Program-made: the position numbers and the translations under genes
The notes under the pieces: model-generated
Database searches by the model: none
What the model saw: the letters and a program-made list of their open reading frames with translations, nothing else
What the model was told of the DNA's origin: nothing
Shown here: one piece after another, positions 1 through 5,376 of the stretch
Numbering within the stretch: position 1 is the stretch's first letter
Layout: the number at the start of each line of letters is the position of its first letter
NCBI GenBank assembly: GCA_021797385.1
Contig: JAJZZW010000128.1
Location: forward strand, 1-5,376
Direction: 5' to 3'
Source: Thermoplasmata archaeon
GTDB lineage: Archaea > Thermoplasmatota > Thermoplasmata > Thermoplasmatales > Thermoplasmataceae
Length of the DNA: 5,376 bases

Positions 1-642
1 AATTCAATATATAATAAGATTCCAGAAGGCTATGATAGGGCAAATGCATACATATCCTTTTTCCAGGACGTTAAGTGGAGAACGTTCATTGCAAAGCAGA
101 TTATTGTGAATTATAAACCTGAAAAAATACTTGATGCAGCCTGTGGAAAGGGTGAGCTTACATTTACAATAAGGCAGTTTTCTGACGCCTTTACGGTAAT
201 GAGCGATTATTCAGAAAATATGCTTAAAAATTCTATAGTCAATGGTAATATGGTATTAGCTTCCTTCGATAATCTTCCCTTTAAGGACCATTCATTTGAT
301 TCTGTTATGAGCACCTTTGCTTTGCATGCGGCTGACAGTATTGAACCTGTAGTAAAAGAATTTGCCAGAGTAACTTCAAATTCTGTGGGAATCATAGCCA
401 TGGGAAAATCCGATAACCGGTTCCTCCGATTTATTTCAGGCGTATATTTGAAATATATCCAGCCATATATGGCAATACTTGGTCATGAAAAACCTTCGGA
501 TTACAGATTTATATATTATATTTATAAGAGAATACCGACAAATTCCGAGATAAGGGCAATTTTTGAGAAGTATTTTGTGCTGGATTTATTCGAGGAAAAG
601 GCATTTGGAACAGTTTATATTATATCAGGTAGAAAAAAATAA
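1..642 (+). CDS. UbiE/COQ5-family quinone C-methyltransferase, 5'-truncated by window start
   Basis: SAM-dependent methyltransferase of the UbiE/MenG/COQ5 type, which in this family adds a methyl group to the quinone ring late in menaquinone (in Thermoplasmatales, also thermoplasmaquinone) synthesis. The frame is open from base 1 and gives 213 residues before TAA at 640-642. Numbering residues from base 1, the UbiE N-terminal signature is present (YD at 11-12, N15, SF at 19-20, WR at 26-27). SAM motif I follows (LDAACGKGEL, 44-53), then the post-I segment SDYSENML (68-75), the NLPFKDHSFD block (91-100), and the C-terminal block with RIPT (177-180) that is typical of UbiE. A GTG at 106 could be read as a start, but it would delete the conserved N-terminal signature, so the true start lies upstream of the window. 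Oddity: the usual motif I GTGD is GKGE here. The exact quinone substrate is inferred; family membership is strong. Confidence 0.88.
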   Translation, partial: NSIYNKIPEGYDRANAYISFFQDVKWRTFIAKQIIVNYKPEKILDAACGKGELTFTIRQFSDAFTVMSDYSENMLKNSIVNGNMVLASFDNLPFKDHSFDSVMSTFALHAADSIEPVVKEFARVTSNSVGIIAMGKSDNRFLRFISGVYLKYIQPYMAILGHEKPSDYRFIYYIYKRIPTNSEIRAIFEKYFVLDLFEEKAFGTVYIISGRKK

Positions 643-644
643 TT

Positions 645-661
645 TAGAATTATTAATTCTA
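645..661. repeat. Short perfect palindrome just after the methyltransferase stop
   Basis: Arms TAGAATT and AATTCTA (7 bp each) are separated by ATT, starting 3 bases after the methyltransferase stop codon. It could be a weak RNA hairpin at the transcript end or a chance A+T-rich palindrome. There is no G+C-rich stem, so a bacterial-type terminator is not supported. Confidence 0.35.
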
Positions 662-679
662 TCCATAAAATGAAGCGAA

Positions 680-691
680 TTTTGTTATTTT
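680..691 (+). terminator. Possible U-rich archaeal terminator after the methyltransferase gene
   Basis: TTTTGTTATTTT lies 38 bases after the methyltransferase stop and downstream of a small palindrome. Archaeal RNA polymerase commonly terminates at T-rich tracts on the non-template strand, which fits this site. The call rests only on base composition and position. The only available start codon (TTG at 690) of the doubtful reading frame that follows overlaps this tract. Confidence 0.35.
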
Positions 692-1001
692 GCTAACGTG
701 TCAACATACAGATTATTCTGAATGCAACAATTTCTATGCTATGACTGGCATATGTATTTCGACTCCACTGTTCAACAGAATGGAAAAAGTGTTCAAAGTA
801 TACATAGTTGAAAATCTAATAGCCTTGGGTTTAGAAACATATTTGCCGAAGCGGAATGGCATACACTCTTGGGAAGTGGTGCACTGGTGTACAGACAGTA
901 GAAAATTCAAGATGGATACCAACAATCCAATGATTGACGGAAAACTTACAGGTTGTCTGTTCTATTTGGTTGAAGAACGAATCTGGAATAATAAAGGTTA
1001 G
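690..1001 (+). pseudogene. Doubtful 103-codon reading frame, possibly a decayed gene fragment
   Basis: The longest reading needs a TTG start inside a T-rich tract. In-frame ATG codons at 741 and 780 would give 86 and 73 residues. None has a Shine-Dalgarno sequence or a clear TATA box at leaderless spacing. The translation is rich in Cys (5) and resembles no family I can name with confidence. A segment with STPLFNRMEKVF followed by LGLETYLPKRNG is loosely like the part of IS4/IS5-type DDE transposases that follows the second catalytic Asp, but the catalytic residues and the rest of the protein are absent. The same bases hold a 63-codon frame on the other strand (734-925), so frame openness alone is weak evidence. 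The frame could equally be non-coding DNA between the converging methyltransferase and acetyltransferase genes. Treat as unproven. Confidence 0.22.
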
Positions 1002-1017
1002 ATTTCTGGATAAAATA

Positions 1018-1701
1018 TTATTGTCTATCTATGGTTATTTGCTTTTCGAAAATATATCCTGATGGAAACTCTTGATCATTTGGGAGTTCAACGTATCTTG
1101 CAAGTCCTTCTGGTGCACATGTTGTACCTGTACCAGTATATTCGAAGGATGTCCCTGATAATATTGTATAGTATTCCAGTCTTTCCCTATATAGGGCAAC
1201 CTGTGCAGTCCCTTTTCTGTAGACCTTATCGTTGTTGTGCTCAAATTTCCAATTTTTGTTGATGAAATTATCCAATTTTGTTGAATCGTAGAGATAATTA
1301 GAAATGTCTATGCCTCCAACAAAAAAGAAAAATTTGGACACCACGTTCATGCCATATGAGTCCATAAGCCTTATTGATGGCTCATTACTGGTTTCAACCA
1401 TGCATCGCAGGGAATGTAATCCATTTCTGTATGCAAACCCATATGCAAAGTCCAGAAGTTGAGTACCCAGATGCTTCCTTCTTGACTCTGGTCTTACACG
1501 CAATCCACTGAACCAGAGTGAACAATCATTCAGCTTCTCCAGTTTAATGAATCCTTGGATGGTTTTATCTATTATAACATAGACATTCCCTGCATCCAGA
1601 TACGATGGTCCATATTGAGTGTTGATATAATCATCATAACCTGATCTTGCAGAAATATCACTTATATATTCCCAGTCATCATTGTTAGCCTGCCTGATCA
1701 T
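1018..1701 (-). CDS. GNAT-family N-acetyltransferase with C-terminal extension
   Basis: Predicted cytoplasmic acetyl-CoA-dependent N-acetyltransferase, 227 residues, start ATG at 1701-1699 and stop TAA at 1020-1018. The GNAT fold occupies about residues 1-130: an N-terminal IRQANNDDW strand/helix, the central strand LWFSGLRVRP (62-71), the acetyl-CoA pyrophosphate loop R74-R-K-H77-L-G79-T (the first loop Gly is His), and the motif B region with NEPSIRLMDSYGM (106-118), where GNAT proteins usually have a NxxA(I)xLYxxxGF pattern. Residues from about 131 to 227 are not accounted for by a standard GNAT domain and have no motif I recognise. The gene lies 47 bases downstream of the DHA2 exporter on the same strand, so it may be cotranscribed, though it also has its own TATA-like boxes. 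No Shine-Dalgarno precedes the ATG, which suits a leaderless transcript. The substrate cannot be told from sequence; an amine, drug or protein N-terminus are all possible. Confidence 0.85.
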   Translation of the reverse strand: MIRQANNDDWEYISDISARSGYDDYINTQYGPSYLDAGNVYVIIDKTIQGFIKLEKLNDCSLWFSGLRVRPESRRKHLGTQLLDFAYGFAYRNGLHSLRCMVETSNEPSIRLMDSYGMNVVSKFFFFVGGIDISNYLYDSTKLDNFINKNWKFEHNNDKVYRKGTAQVALYRERLEYYTILSGTSFEYTGTGTTCAPEGLARYVELPNDQEFPSGYIFEKQITIDRQ

Positions 1702-1723
1702 CAGTCTAGAATTTGAACAGGTT

Positions 1724-1742
1724 CATAATATTTCTTATAAGG
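1724..1742 (-). promoter_or_regulatory. Possible TATA box(es) for the GNAT gene
   Basis: Read on the minus strand, CCTTATAAG (1742-1734) is followed by AAATATTATG (1733-1724). The second is centred about 27 bases before the ATG, which fits a leaderless start; the first would give a leader of roughly 10 bases. Either would let the gene be expressed apart from the exporter upstream. A+T-rich sequence makes chance matches common. Confidence 0.4.
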
Positions 1743-1748
1743 TACAAA

Positions 1749-3425
1749 TCATTTTTCCTTTTCCTTTTTTGAATCTTCAGGATATTCAACAGGTTTTCTG
1801 AACATGGAAATTATTCCCGCGAAGGCCGTGATTCCAAATCCCACATAGAAAACGTCATGCATGGATGTCATGAAGGCCGGTGCAATTGTTTCTGGGAACC
1901 AGTGATGACCGGTAATTGTACCGATCGTATTTGCTGATATGCCTGAAAGCACACCTTGCGGTACAGTTGTCAGAACATCCTTTACTGTATTGAGTCCTAG
2001 AAAGGTGGAGAATAAAATCTCGGTTGGCGGTATGCCTGAAAAATATGATGTGAGTGATGTTGCCTGCTCTCCTGATAGTGCAGAAGTTATAGCTCCTGGA
2101 TAGTAAAGTGCCAGTCCAAGTATCAGTATAGAGAAGAATGCACCGATGCTTGCTGTATAACCGGCGTTTCTCATCGTATTAAGAACTCCTGAAGTTGTTC
2201 CCCTCTCACTTGGTGGAACCGATGACATGGCAACTGTAAGATTTGGCACGTTGAATATGCCGTAACCTATACCGAATATTGTTATCACTATAGATAAAAA
2301 TATGTATGAAAAATCATAGGTTAAAAGTACAAGGGCAAGTAGTGAAAAGGCAGAAATGAAGAGGCCTGCAGTAGTAAGAACTCTTGGGTCAAAACGTAGC
2401 GACAATTTAGTTGAAAGTACACCGAAGATACCCATGGATATTGGTAATGGTAACATATATATTCCTGCCCAGAGTGGTGTCACAGAATACCCGTATCCGT
2501 GTATAGGAAGCCATATTCCCTGGAAGATAAGAGTTAACATGTACATTAATCCCATCATGCCCAGAGCAGAAACAAATGCAGTGAATACACTTATACTGAA
2601 ATTTCTTGATCTGAAAAGCTTTGCATCAAATATCGGGCTCTTTGCCCTCTTTTCTATAAACGGGAGGATTATCAGCATTGCTGTTCCAGTAATAAGGGCT
2701 GCTATCACCATTGGATTGGTCCAACCCATGGGATTATTTTTGTATGGCGTAATGCCGTATGTAACACCGAGCAAAAGTACAATGAAACCTACTGCATAGA
2801 TAATATTGCCAGATATGTCAATATGCCGTGCTGCTCTTTCCCTCTTATCTTTAAGTTTGGTATAAGACCAGAAAGTGCCGAATATTCCTACAGGAATGCT
2901 GACAAGGAATATATCCCTCCAGTAAATGGTTGCCAGTATGCCTCCCAGGACTATACCTATGCTGACTCCTGAAACTGCCGCCACACTGTTTATGGATATA
3001 GCAAAACCTCTTTCTCTTGGGGAGAAATTATCTGTAATTATCGCAAATGTATTGGCCATTATAAATGAGCCGCCGATTGCCTGAACTATTCTAAATATTA
3101 TAAGCTCCAGTGCTATAGTATAACCTGTTCCAGGAGCCATATAAAGGAGAATAGAACCTATTGTAAATATCAGAAAGCCAAGATTAAAGATTCTAACCCT
3201 CCCGAAAATATCTGAAAGTTTTCCTATGCTCACAAGAAGTGCGGAGAGTGCAATCATATAACTCATTATTAACCATAGTAGATATGGAAATGATTGGGGT
3301 GACATTGGATTTAAATGAATCCCATCAAAAATAGCAGGTAGAGCTACAATGATTATACTTGTATTGATTGTTGCCATTAATTGACCTATTGTAGTATTAC
3401 TGAGCGCTATCCATTTATCCTGCAT
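1749..3425 (-). CDS. DHA2-type (14-TM) major facilitator superfamily exporter
   Basis: Integral membrane, proton-coupled efflux protein of the MFS DHA2 (EmrB/QacA-like) type. At 558 residues it has the length expected for 14 transmembrane helices. Visible motifs are: TM1 with NTSIIIVALPAI (21-32); motif A G68-K-L-S-D72-I-F-G75-R76 between TM2 and TM3; motif B-like R112-I-V-Q115-A-I-G118 in TM4; a Gly-rich TM5 (153-162) followed by W169-R170 and SIPVG, the DHA2 hallmark; and a second-half PPSERGTTSGVLNTMRNAG block (404-422). A long loop (about 443-518) precedes the last helix, and the tail is short and charged (KKEKEK). The TM1 position where many DHA2 drug exporters carry Asp is Asn21 here. 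A TATA-like box sits 25 bp before the ATG, so this start looks right. The gene is divergent from the GNAT-like gene at 3620 and is followed by a GNAT gene. Substrate unknown: a drug, dye, organic cation or metabolite. Confidence 0.9.
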   Translation of the reverse strand: MQDKWIALSNTTIGQLMATINTSIIIVALPAIFDGIHLNPMSPQSFPYLLWLIMSYMIALSALLVSIGKLSDIFGRVRIFNLGFLIFTIGSILLYMAPGTGYTIALELIIFRIVQAIGGSFIMANTFAIITDNFSPRERGFAISINSVAAVSGVSIGIVLGGILATIYWRDIFLVSIPVGIFGTFWSYTKLKDKRERAARHIDISGNIIYAVGFIVLLLGVTYGITPYKNNPMGWTNPMVIAALITGTAMLIILPFIEKRAKSPIFDAKLFRSRNFSISVFTAFVSALGMMGLMYMLTLIFQGIWLPIHGYGYSVTPLWAGIYMLPLPISMGIFGVLSTKLSLRFDPRVLTTAGLFISAFSLLALVLLTYDFSYIFLSIVITIFGIGYGIFNVPNLTVAMSSVPPSERGTTSGVLNTMRNAGYTASIGAFFSILILGLALYYPGAITSALSGEQATSLTSYFSGIPPTEILFSTFLGLNTVKDVLTTVPQGVLSGISANTIGTITGHHWFPETIAPAFMTSMHDVFYVGFGITAFAGIISMFRKPVEYPEDSKKEKEK

Positions 3426-3446
3426 TATTTTTAAATTGCAGTTAAA

Positions 3447-3454
3447 TATTTAAA
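3447..3454 (-). promoter_or_regulatory. TATA box for the DHA2 exporter
   Basis: On the minus strand this reads TTTAAATA, a close match to the archaeal TATA consensus, centred about 25 bp before the exporter ATG at 3425. That spacing puts the transcription start at or next to the ATG, which implies a leaderless mRNA and supports the chosen start. The box lies within overlapping palindromes (3442-3453 and 3445-3458). Confidence 0.6.
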
Positions 3455-3466
3455 TATTATTACTAA

Positions 3467-3486
3467 ATAATTTATTGATAAATTAT
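3467..3486. promoter_or_regulatory. 9+9 bp palindrome, candidate operator upstream of the exporter TATA box
   Basis: ATAATTTAT, a TG spacer, then ATAAATTAT form a perfect inverted repeat 12 bp upstream (exporter direction) of the exporter TATA box, inside the divergent intergenic region. Dimeric winged-helix repressors such as MarR or PadR types often bind palindromes of this size and often control MFS drug exporters; no regulator gene lies in the window. The sequence has almost no G or C, so chance is a serious alternative. Confidence 0.35.
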
Positions 3487-3591
3487 ATTTTCAATATTGT
3501 TAAATATCACAATGGAAGTTTATTCTATGGGAATAACTGATTAGATATTAACCCATAAAGTCGTCAGTTTTTAGAATTAAAACTAGTTAAA

Positions 3592-3600
3592 TTAATTAAA
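3592..3600 (+). promoter_or_regulatory. TATA-like box for the GNAT-like gene
   Basis: TTAATTAAA is centred about 24-25 bp before the ATG at 3620, the spacing expected for a leaderless archaeal transcript. The match to the consensus is weaker than for the exporter or oxidoreductase boxes because the surrounding DNA is uniformly A+T-rich. No Shine-Dalgarno precedes the ATG. Confidence 0.45.
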
Positions 3601-3619
3601 TAATCTATCATTATCTATT

Positions 3620-4327
3620 ATGGCTACAGTAACGCCATATTCAGATGAAAATCGTTATCTTGCGCAGGAATTCCTCATGAAGGACCCTTATAAAAATACT
3701 GTGATGTCTGCACTTCTGGAAGAAAGCGGTAGGAATTCGCAGCTTATTTACGATAATGGAGTGATAAGGGGAGTTCTGGCTGTCTCTTCTGATTACAGAA
3801 ATTTATGGTTTTATGGAAATAGGGCATCTTTTAAAACGATACTGGAGAATATTGATTATACCCAGTTTAATTTATATATTGACCAGAAAAATCTGGACAT
3901 AGCAATGAGCAGATTCAATTTTTCTACAACAAACATTCTGGTAATGCGCCTCAAGATCAGGGATTATGATATAAGATCCGGAAATGCGCAGAAATTAAAG
4001 GAGGATGAAATATCTGATTATGGAAAATCCTTCGGGACTGTTCCTGAATTGGCAAACACTTTTGTTAAATTTAAGGATGGAGTTATTGTTGCATCTGGTG
4101 GTGTACTATGCATTAATCGCAGGTCCTGTGCACTTGGGTCAATTAAATATATAGAAGGATACGAAAACAATATTTCTGATGTAATTTCAGCTGCCGTTTC
4201 AGAATTCAGGAATCAAACAGAGAATATTGTAATATACCTTAATTCCAATGGAAAAATTAGGTCTATTCTGGAGGATGATGGTTTTATATTTACAGGTAAC
4301 ATGATAAAACTGTATAAAGAAATTTGA
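3620..4327 (+). CDS. Degenerate tandem GNAT-like protein
   Basis: Predicted soluble 235-residue protein, start ATG 3620, stop TGA 4325-4327. No signal peptide or membrane segment is visible. The C-terminal half (about 133-235) follows the order of a GNAT domain: a strand with KFKDGVIVASGGVLCI (150-165), a strand with ALGSIKYI (171-178), a helix, then a strand with ENIVIYLNSN (201-210) and a final IRSILEDDGFIFTGNMIKLY (213-232) like the GNAT xxLYxxxGF-strand ending. Where the acetyl-CoA loop (R/QxxGxG/A) should lie, the sequence is EGYENNISD (179-187), which lacks the glycines. The N-terminal half, with KDPYKNTVMSALLEES (21-36) and GVLAVSSDYRNLWFYG (51-66), looks like a second diverged GNAT-type unit, as in tandem GNAT proteins. 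Acetyltransferase activity is therefore uncertain; it may bind a ligand without catalysis. Its promoter faces away from the exporter's in a shared intergenic region. Confidence 0.75.
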   Translation: MATVTPYSDENRYLAQEFLMKDPYKNTVMSALLEESGRNSQLIYDNGVIRGVLAVSSDYRNLWFYGNRASFKTILENIDYTQFNLYIDQKNLDIAMSRFNFSTTNILVMRLKIRDYDIRSGNAQKLKEDEISDYGKSFGTVPELANTFVKFKDGVIVASGGVLCINRRSCALGSIKYIEGYENNISDVISAAVSEFRNQTENIVIYLNSNGKIRSILEDDGFIFTGNMIKLYKEI

Positions 4328-4397
4328 ATTTATCTTAAAGTGTTATCCGGTAATATACTGTAATAAACCAGGAAAAATTATAGTCTCCGGACATAGA

Positions 4398-4407
4398 TTT
4401 ATATAAA
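4398..4407 (+). promoter_or_regulatory. Strong TATA box for the FAD oxidoreductase gene
   Basis: TTTATATAAA is a near-ideal archaeal TATA box centred 25 bp before the ATG at 4428, giving a leaderless transcript. This decides the start: another in-frame ATG at 4407 overlaps the box and would add seven residues (MRDFSNH) ahead of the conserved FAD-binding strand. The separate promoter also suggests the gene is not simply read through from the GNAT-like gene 100 bases upstream. Confidence 0.65.
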
Positions 4408-4427
4408 TGCGTGACTTTTCCAATCAT

Positions 4428-5376
4428 ATGAGGTATGATATTGTTATTGTGGGAGCCGGAATGGCAGGCTTGACATCTGCATACTATCTTAAAAAGATGG
4501 ACTCTAGCCTGAAAATTCTTGTAGTAGACAAGGCCAAAACATTTTCACAGGGGAATACAGCGAAGAGTGCCGCCGCATTCCGGGATTTCTTTACATTGAG
4601 AGAGAATCAGGTAATGGCACAGAGCGCCATTAATTTTTACAAACATCTGCAAAACGATATGGGTGTTGATATCGGCATGAAATTTACGGGATATTTATTC
4701 CTGTTCGATCACGAAACTGATAAAGAATTTGTTTCAAAATATCCCCATTCCAGAATCGTGGATGAAGACATATCACAGCTTTTCAATCTTAACATCGATA
4801 AGGATACCCAGGAAGTCATGGGCATTGGATCTATAAAATCTGCAGTAATTGATGAAAATGCAGGAATTATAGAGCCTGATCTATTATCAGAATGGTATTA
4901 TAAACAGTCTATTGATATGGGTGTGGATTTTAAATTTAATACAATGGTAAAAAGACTTGTGCTTGCCCCTCTGGAATCCATGAATTATCCCGGAGAACCA
5001 TTCAACTGGCAAAAATCCGAGATAAAATATGCGGAAACAGATAAGGGAATAATTGAAGCTGACTTTTATATACTATGCACCGACGTCTGGACCACGGCAT
5101 TGCTGGACCCCATAGGGATTGATTCACATCTGAGACCGAAAAAAAGGCAGATATTCCAGATAACTTCCCCGGGGATACGGGAGATTATCAATAAAAATAT
5201 ATTCAACGATTCCGGAATATTTCCATTTACAATATTTCCCACGGGCGTGTATATGAGACCGTATCCTCAGGCAAATTCCTTCTGGACCAGCCTTGCTGAT
5301 GAATTGAATAGAGATTTTTCCTTTACGGAGAACCCTGAGCCTGAGCCTGATTTTTATACATATAATATAAAACCGA
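4428..5376 (+). CDS. FAD-dependent oxidoreductase, DAO family, 3'-truncated by window end
   Basis: Cytoplasmic flavoenzyme of the DAO family (sarcosine oxidase, glycine oxidase, dimethylglycine dehydrogenase and relatives), which oxidises secondary or primary amines or amino acids. The window holds 316 residues with no stop, so the C-terminus is missing; family members are often about 370-450 residues. An N-terminal Rossmann strand leads into G9-A-G11-M-A-G14, followed by the ribose-binding acid D34 at the end of the second strand (ILVVDK). Next come the FAD-contact stretch GNTAKSAAAFRDFF (42-55), AGIIEPDLL (145-153), an LCTDVWT segment (216-222) at the family's usual second FAD-binding position (commonly AxGAWS), RPKKRQ (236-241) and GVYMRPYP (273-280). 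The start at 4428 is chosen because the TATA box is correctly spaced to it and the Rossmann strand begins at once. It sits 100 bases after the GNAT-like gene on the same strand. The substrate cannot be assigned; a sarcosine- or proline-type amine is a guess from family. Confidence 0.88.
   Translation, partial: MRYDIVIVGAGMAGLTSAYYLKKMDSSLKILVVDKAKTFSQGNTAKSAAAFRDFFTLRENQVMAQSAINFYKHLQNDMGVDIGMKFTGYLFLFDHETDKEFVSKYPHSRIVDEDISQLFNLNIDKDTQEVMGIGSIKSAVIDENAGIIEPDLLSEWYYKQSIDMGVDFKFNTMVKRLVLAPLESMNYPGEPFNWQKSEIKYAETDKGIIEADFYILCTDVWTTALLDPIGIDSHLRPKKRQIFQITSPGIREIINKNIFNDSGIFPFTIFPTGVYMRPYPQANSFWTSLADELNRDFSFTENPEPEPDFYTYNIKP

Larger units (their letters stand above)
643..1017. other. 375-base convergent interval without a confident gene
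   Basis: The methyltransferase gene (+) and the GNAT gene (-) converge on this interval. Apart from the palindrome, the T-rich tract and the doubtful reading frame listed separately, I see no tRNA-like fold, no terminal inverted repeats of an insertion sequence, and no direct-repeat array. By eye, parts of 740-960 look less A+T-rich than the promoter region elsewhere in the window, which may hint at former coding sequence. Confidence 0.5.
3426..3619. promoter_or_regulatory. Divergent promoter region between the exporter and the GNAT-like gene
   Basis: These 194 bases of very A+T-rich DNA separate two divergent genes. TATA-like boxes sit about 25 bp from each ATG. Besides the 9+9 bp palindrome there is a second inverted repeat with arms AGTTTT and AAAACT (3566-3584), close upstream of the box for the + strand gene, and a direct repeat GTTAAATAT at 3441-3449 and 3499-3507. 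A 10-codon frame at 3512-3544 is too short to call. Confidence 0.55.

Noticed and set aside
207..401. 64-codon frame on the minus strand inside the methyltransferase gene
   Set aside because: It is antisense to a gene with clear UbiE motifs and resembles no family I recognise.
734..925. 63-codon minus-strand frame within the convergent interval
   Set aside because: It overlaps the doubtful + frame, has no visible motif or promoter, and frames of this length occur by chance.
1035..1262. Short frames on both strands inside the 3' part of the GNAT gene
   Set aside because: They are shadows of the 227-residue GNAT reading frame, with no independent start signals or motifs.
2356..2799. 147-codon + frame inside the exporter gene
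   Set aside because: It is antisense to well-conserved DHA2 helices. Long antisense frames are common opposite hydrophobic membrane-protein genes.
3512..3544. 10-codon ATG frame in the divergent intergenic region
   Set aside because: It is too short, without a Shine-Dalgarno sequence or promoter at suitable spacing; a leader peptide is not supported.
4407..4427. Upstream in-frame ATG as start of the FAD oxidoreductase
   Set aside because: It overlaps the TATA box, and the downstream ATG has ideal leaderless spacing and begins at the conserved Rossmann strand.
1..5376. CRISPR array, tRNA/rRNA gene, intact insertion sequence or defence island
   Set aside because: Reading through by eye showed no regularly spaced repeats, no tRNA-like cloverleaf, no full transposase and no nuclease, helicase or toxin-antitoxin motifs.

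Overview
The window looks like a stretch of an acidophilic, low-G+C archaeal chromosome, most likely of the order Thermoplasmatales (Ferroplasma/Acidiplasma/Cuniculiplasma type). The support is A+T-rich DNA with heavy use of AGA/AGG and ATA codons, and archaeal TATA-like boxes placed about 25 bp before ATG codons that lack Shine-Dalgarno sequences (the leaderless layout). The proteins also read as archaeal. This is inference from sequence character and was not tested by a search.

Layout. (1) Bases 1-642, + strand: 3' part of a UbiE/COQ5-type quinone methyltransferase whose start lies before the window. (2) Bases 643-1017: about 375 bases with no confident gene. They hold a short palindrome, a T-rich stretch and a doubtful 103-codon reading frame that may be a decayed fragment. 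(3) Bases 1018-1701, - strand: GNAT-family acetyltransferase with an extra C-terminal region. (4) Bases 1749-3425, - strand: 14-helix DHA2-type major facilitator exporter, directly upstream of and co-directional with the GNAT gene. (5) Bases 3426-3619: divergent A+T-rich promoter region with TATA-like boxes facing both ways and a 9+9 bp palindrome that could be an operator. (6) Bases 3620-4327, + strand: 235-residue protein that looks like a degenerate tandem GNAT protein. (7) Bases 4428-5376, + strand: N-terminal 316 residues of an FAD-dependent oxidoreductase of the DAO (sarcosine/glycine/dimethylglycine oxidase-like) family, cut by the window end.

How the genes fit together. The exporter and the acetyltransferase downstream may form a small two-gene unit for handling an amine-type or toxic compound. 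The divergent GNAT-like gene shares its control region with the exporter. The quinone methyltransferase and the FAD oxidoreductase are ordinary metabolic genes with no visible tie to that unit. I see no CRISPR array, tRNA, rRNA, intact insertion sequence or clear new defence system. The points most worth a second look are the divergent promoter palindrome, the degenerate GNAT protein, the C-terminal region of the other GNAT protein, and the unexplained 643-1017 interval.
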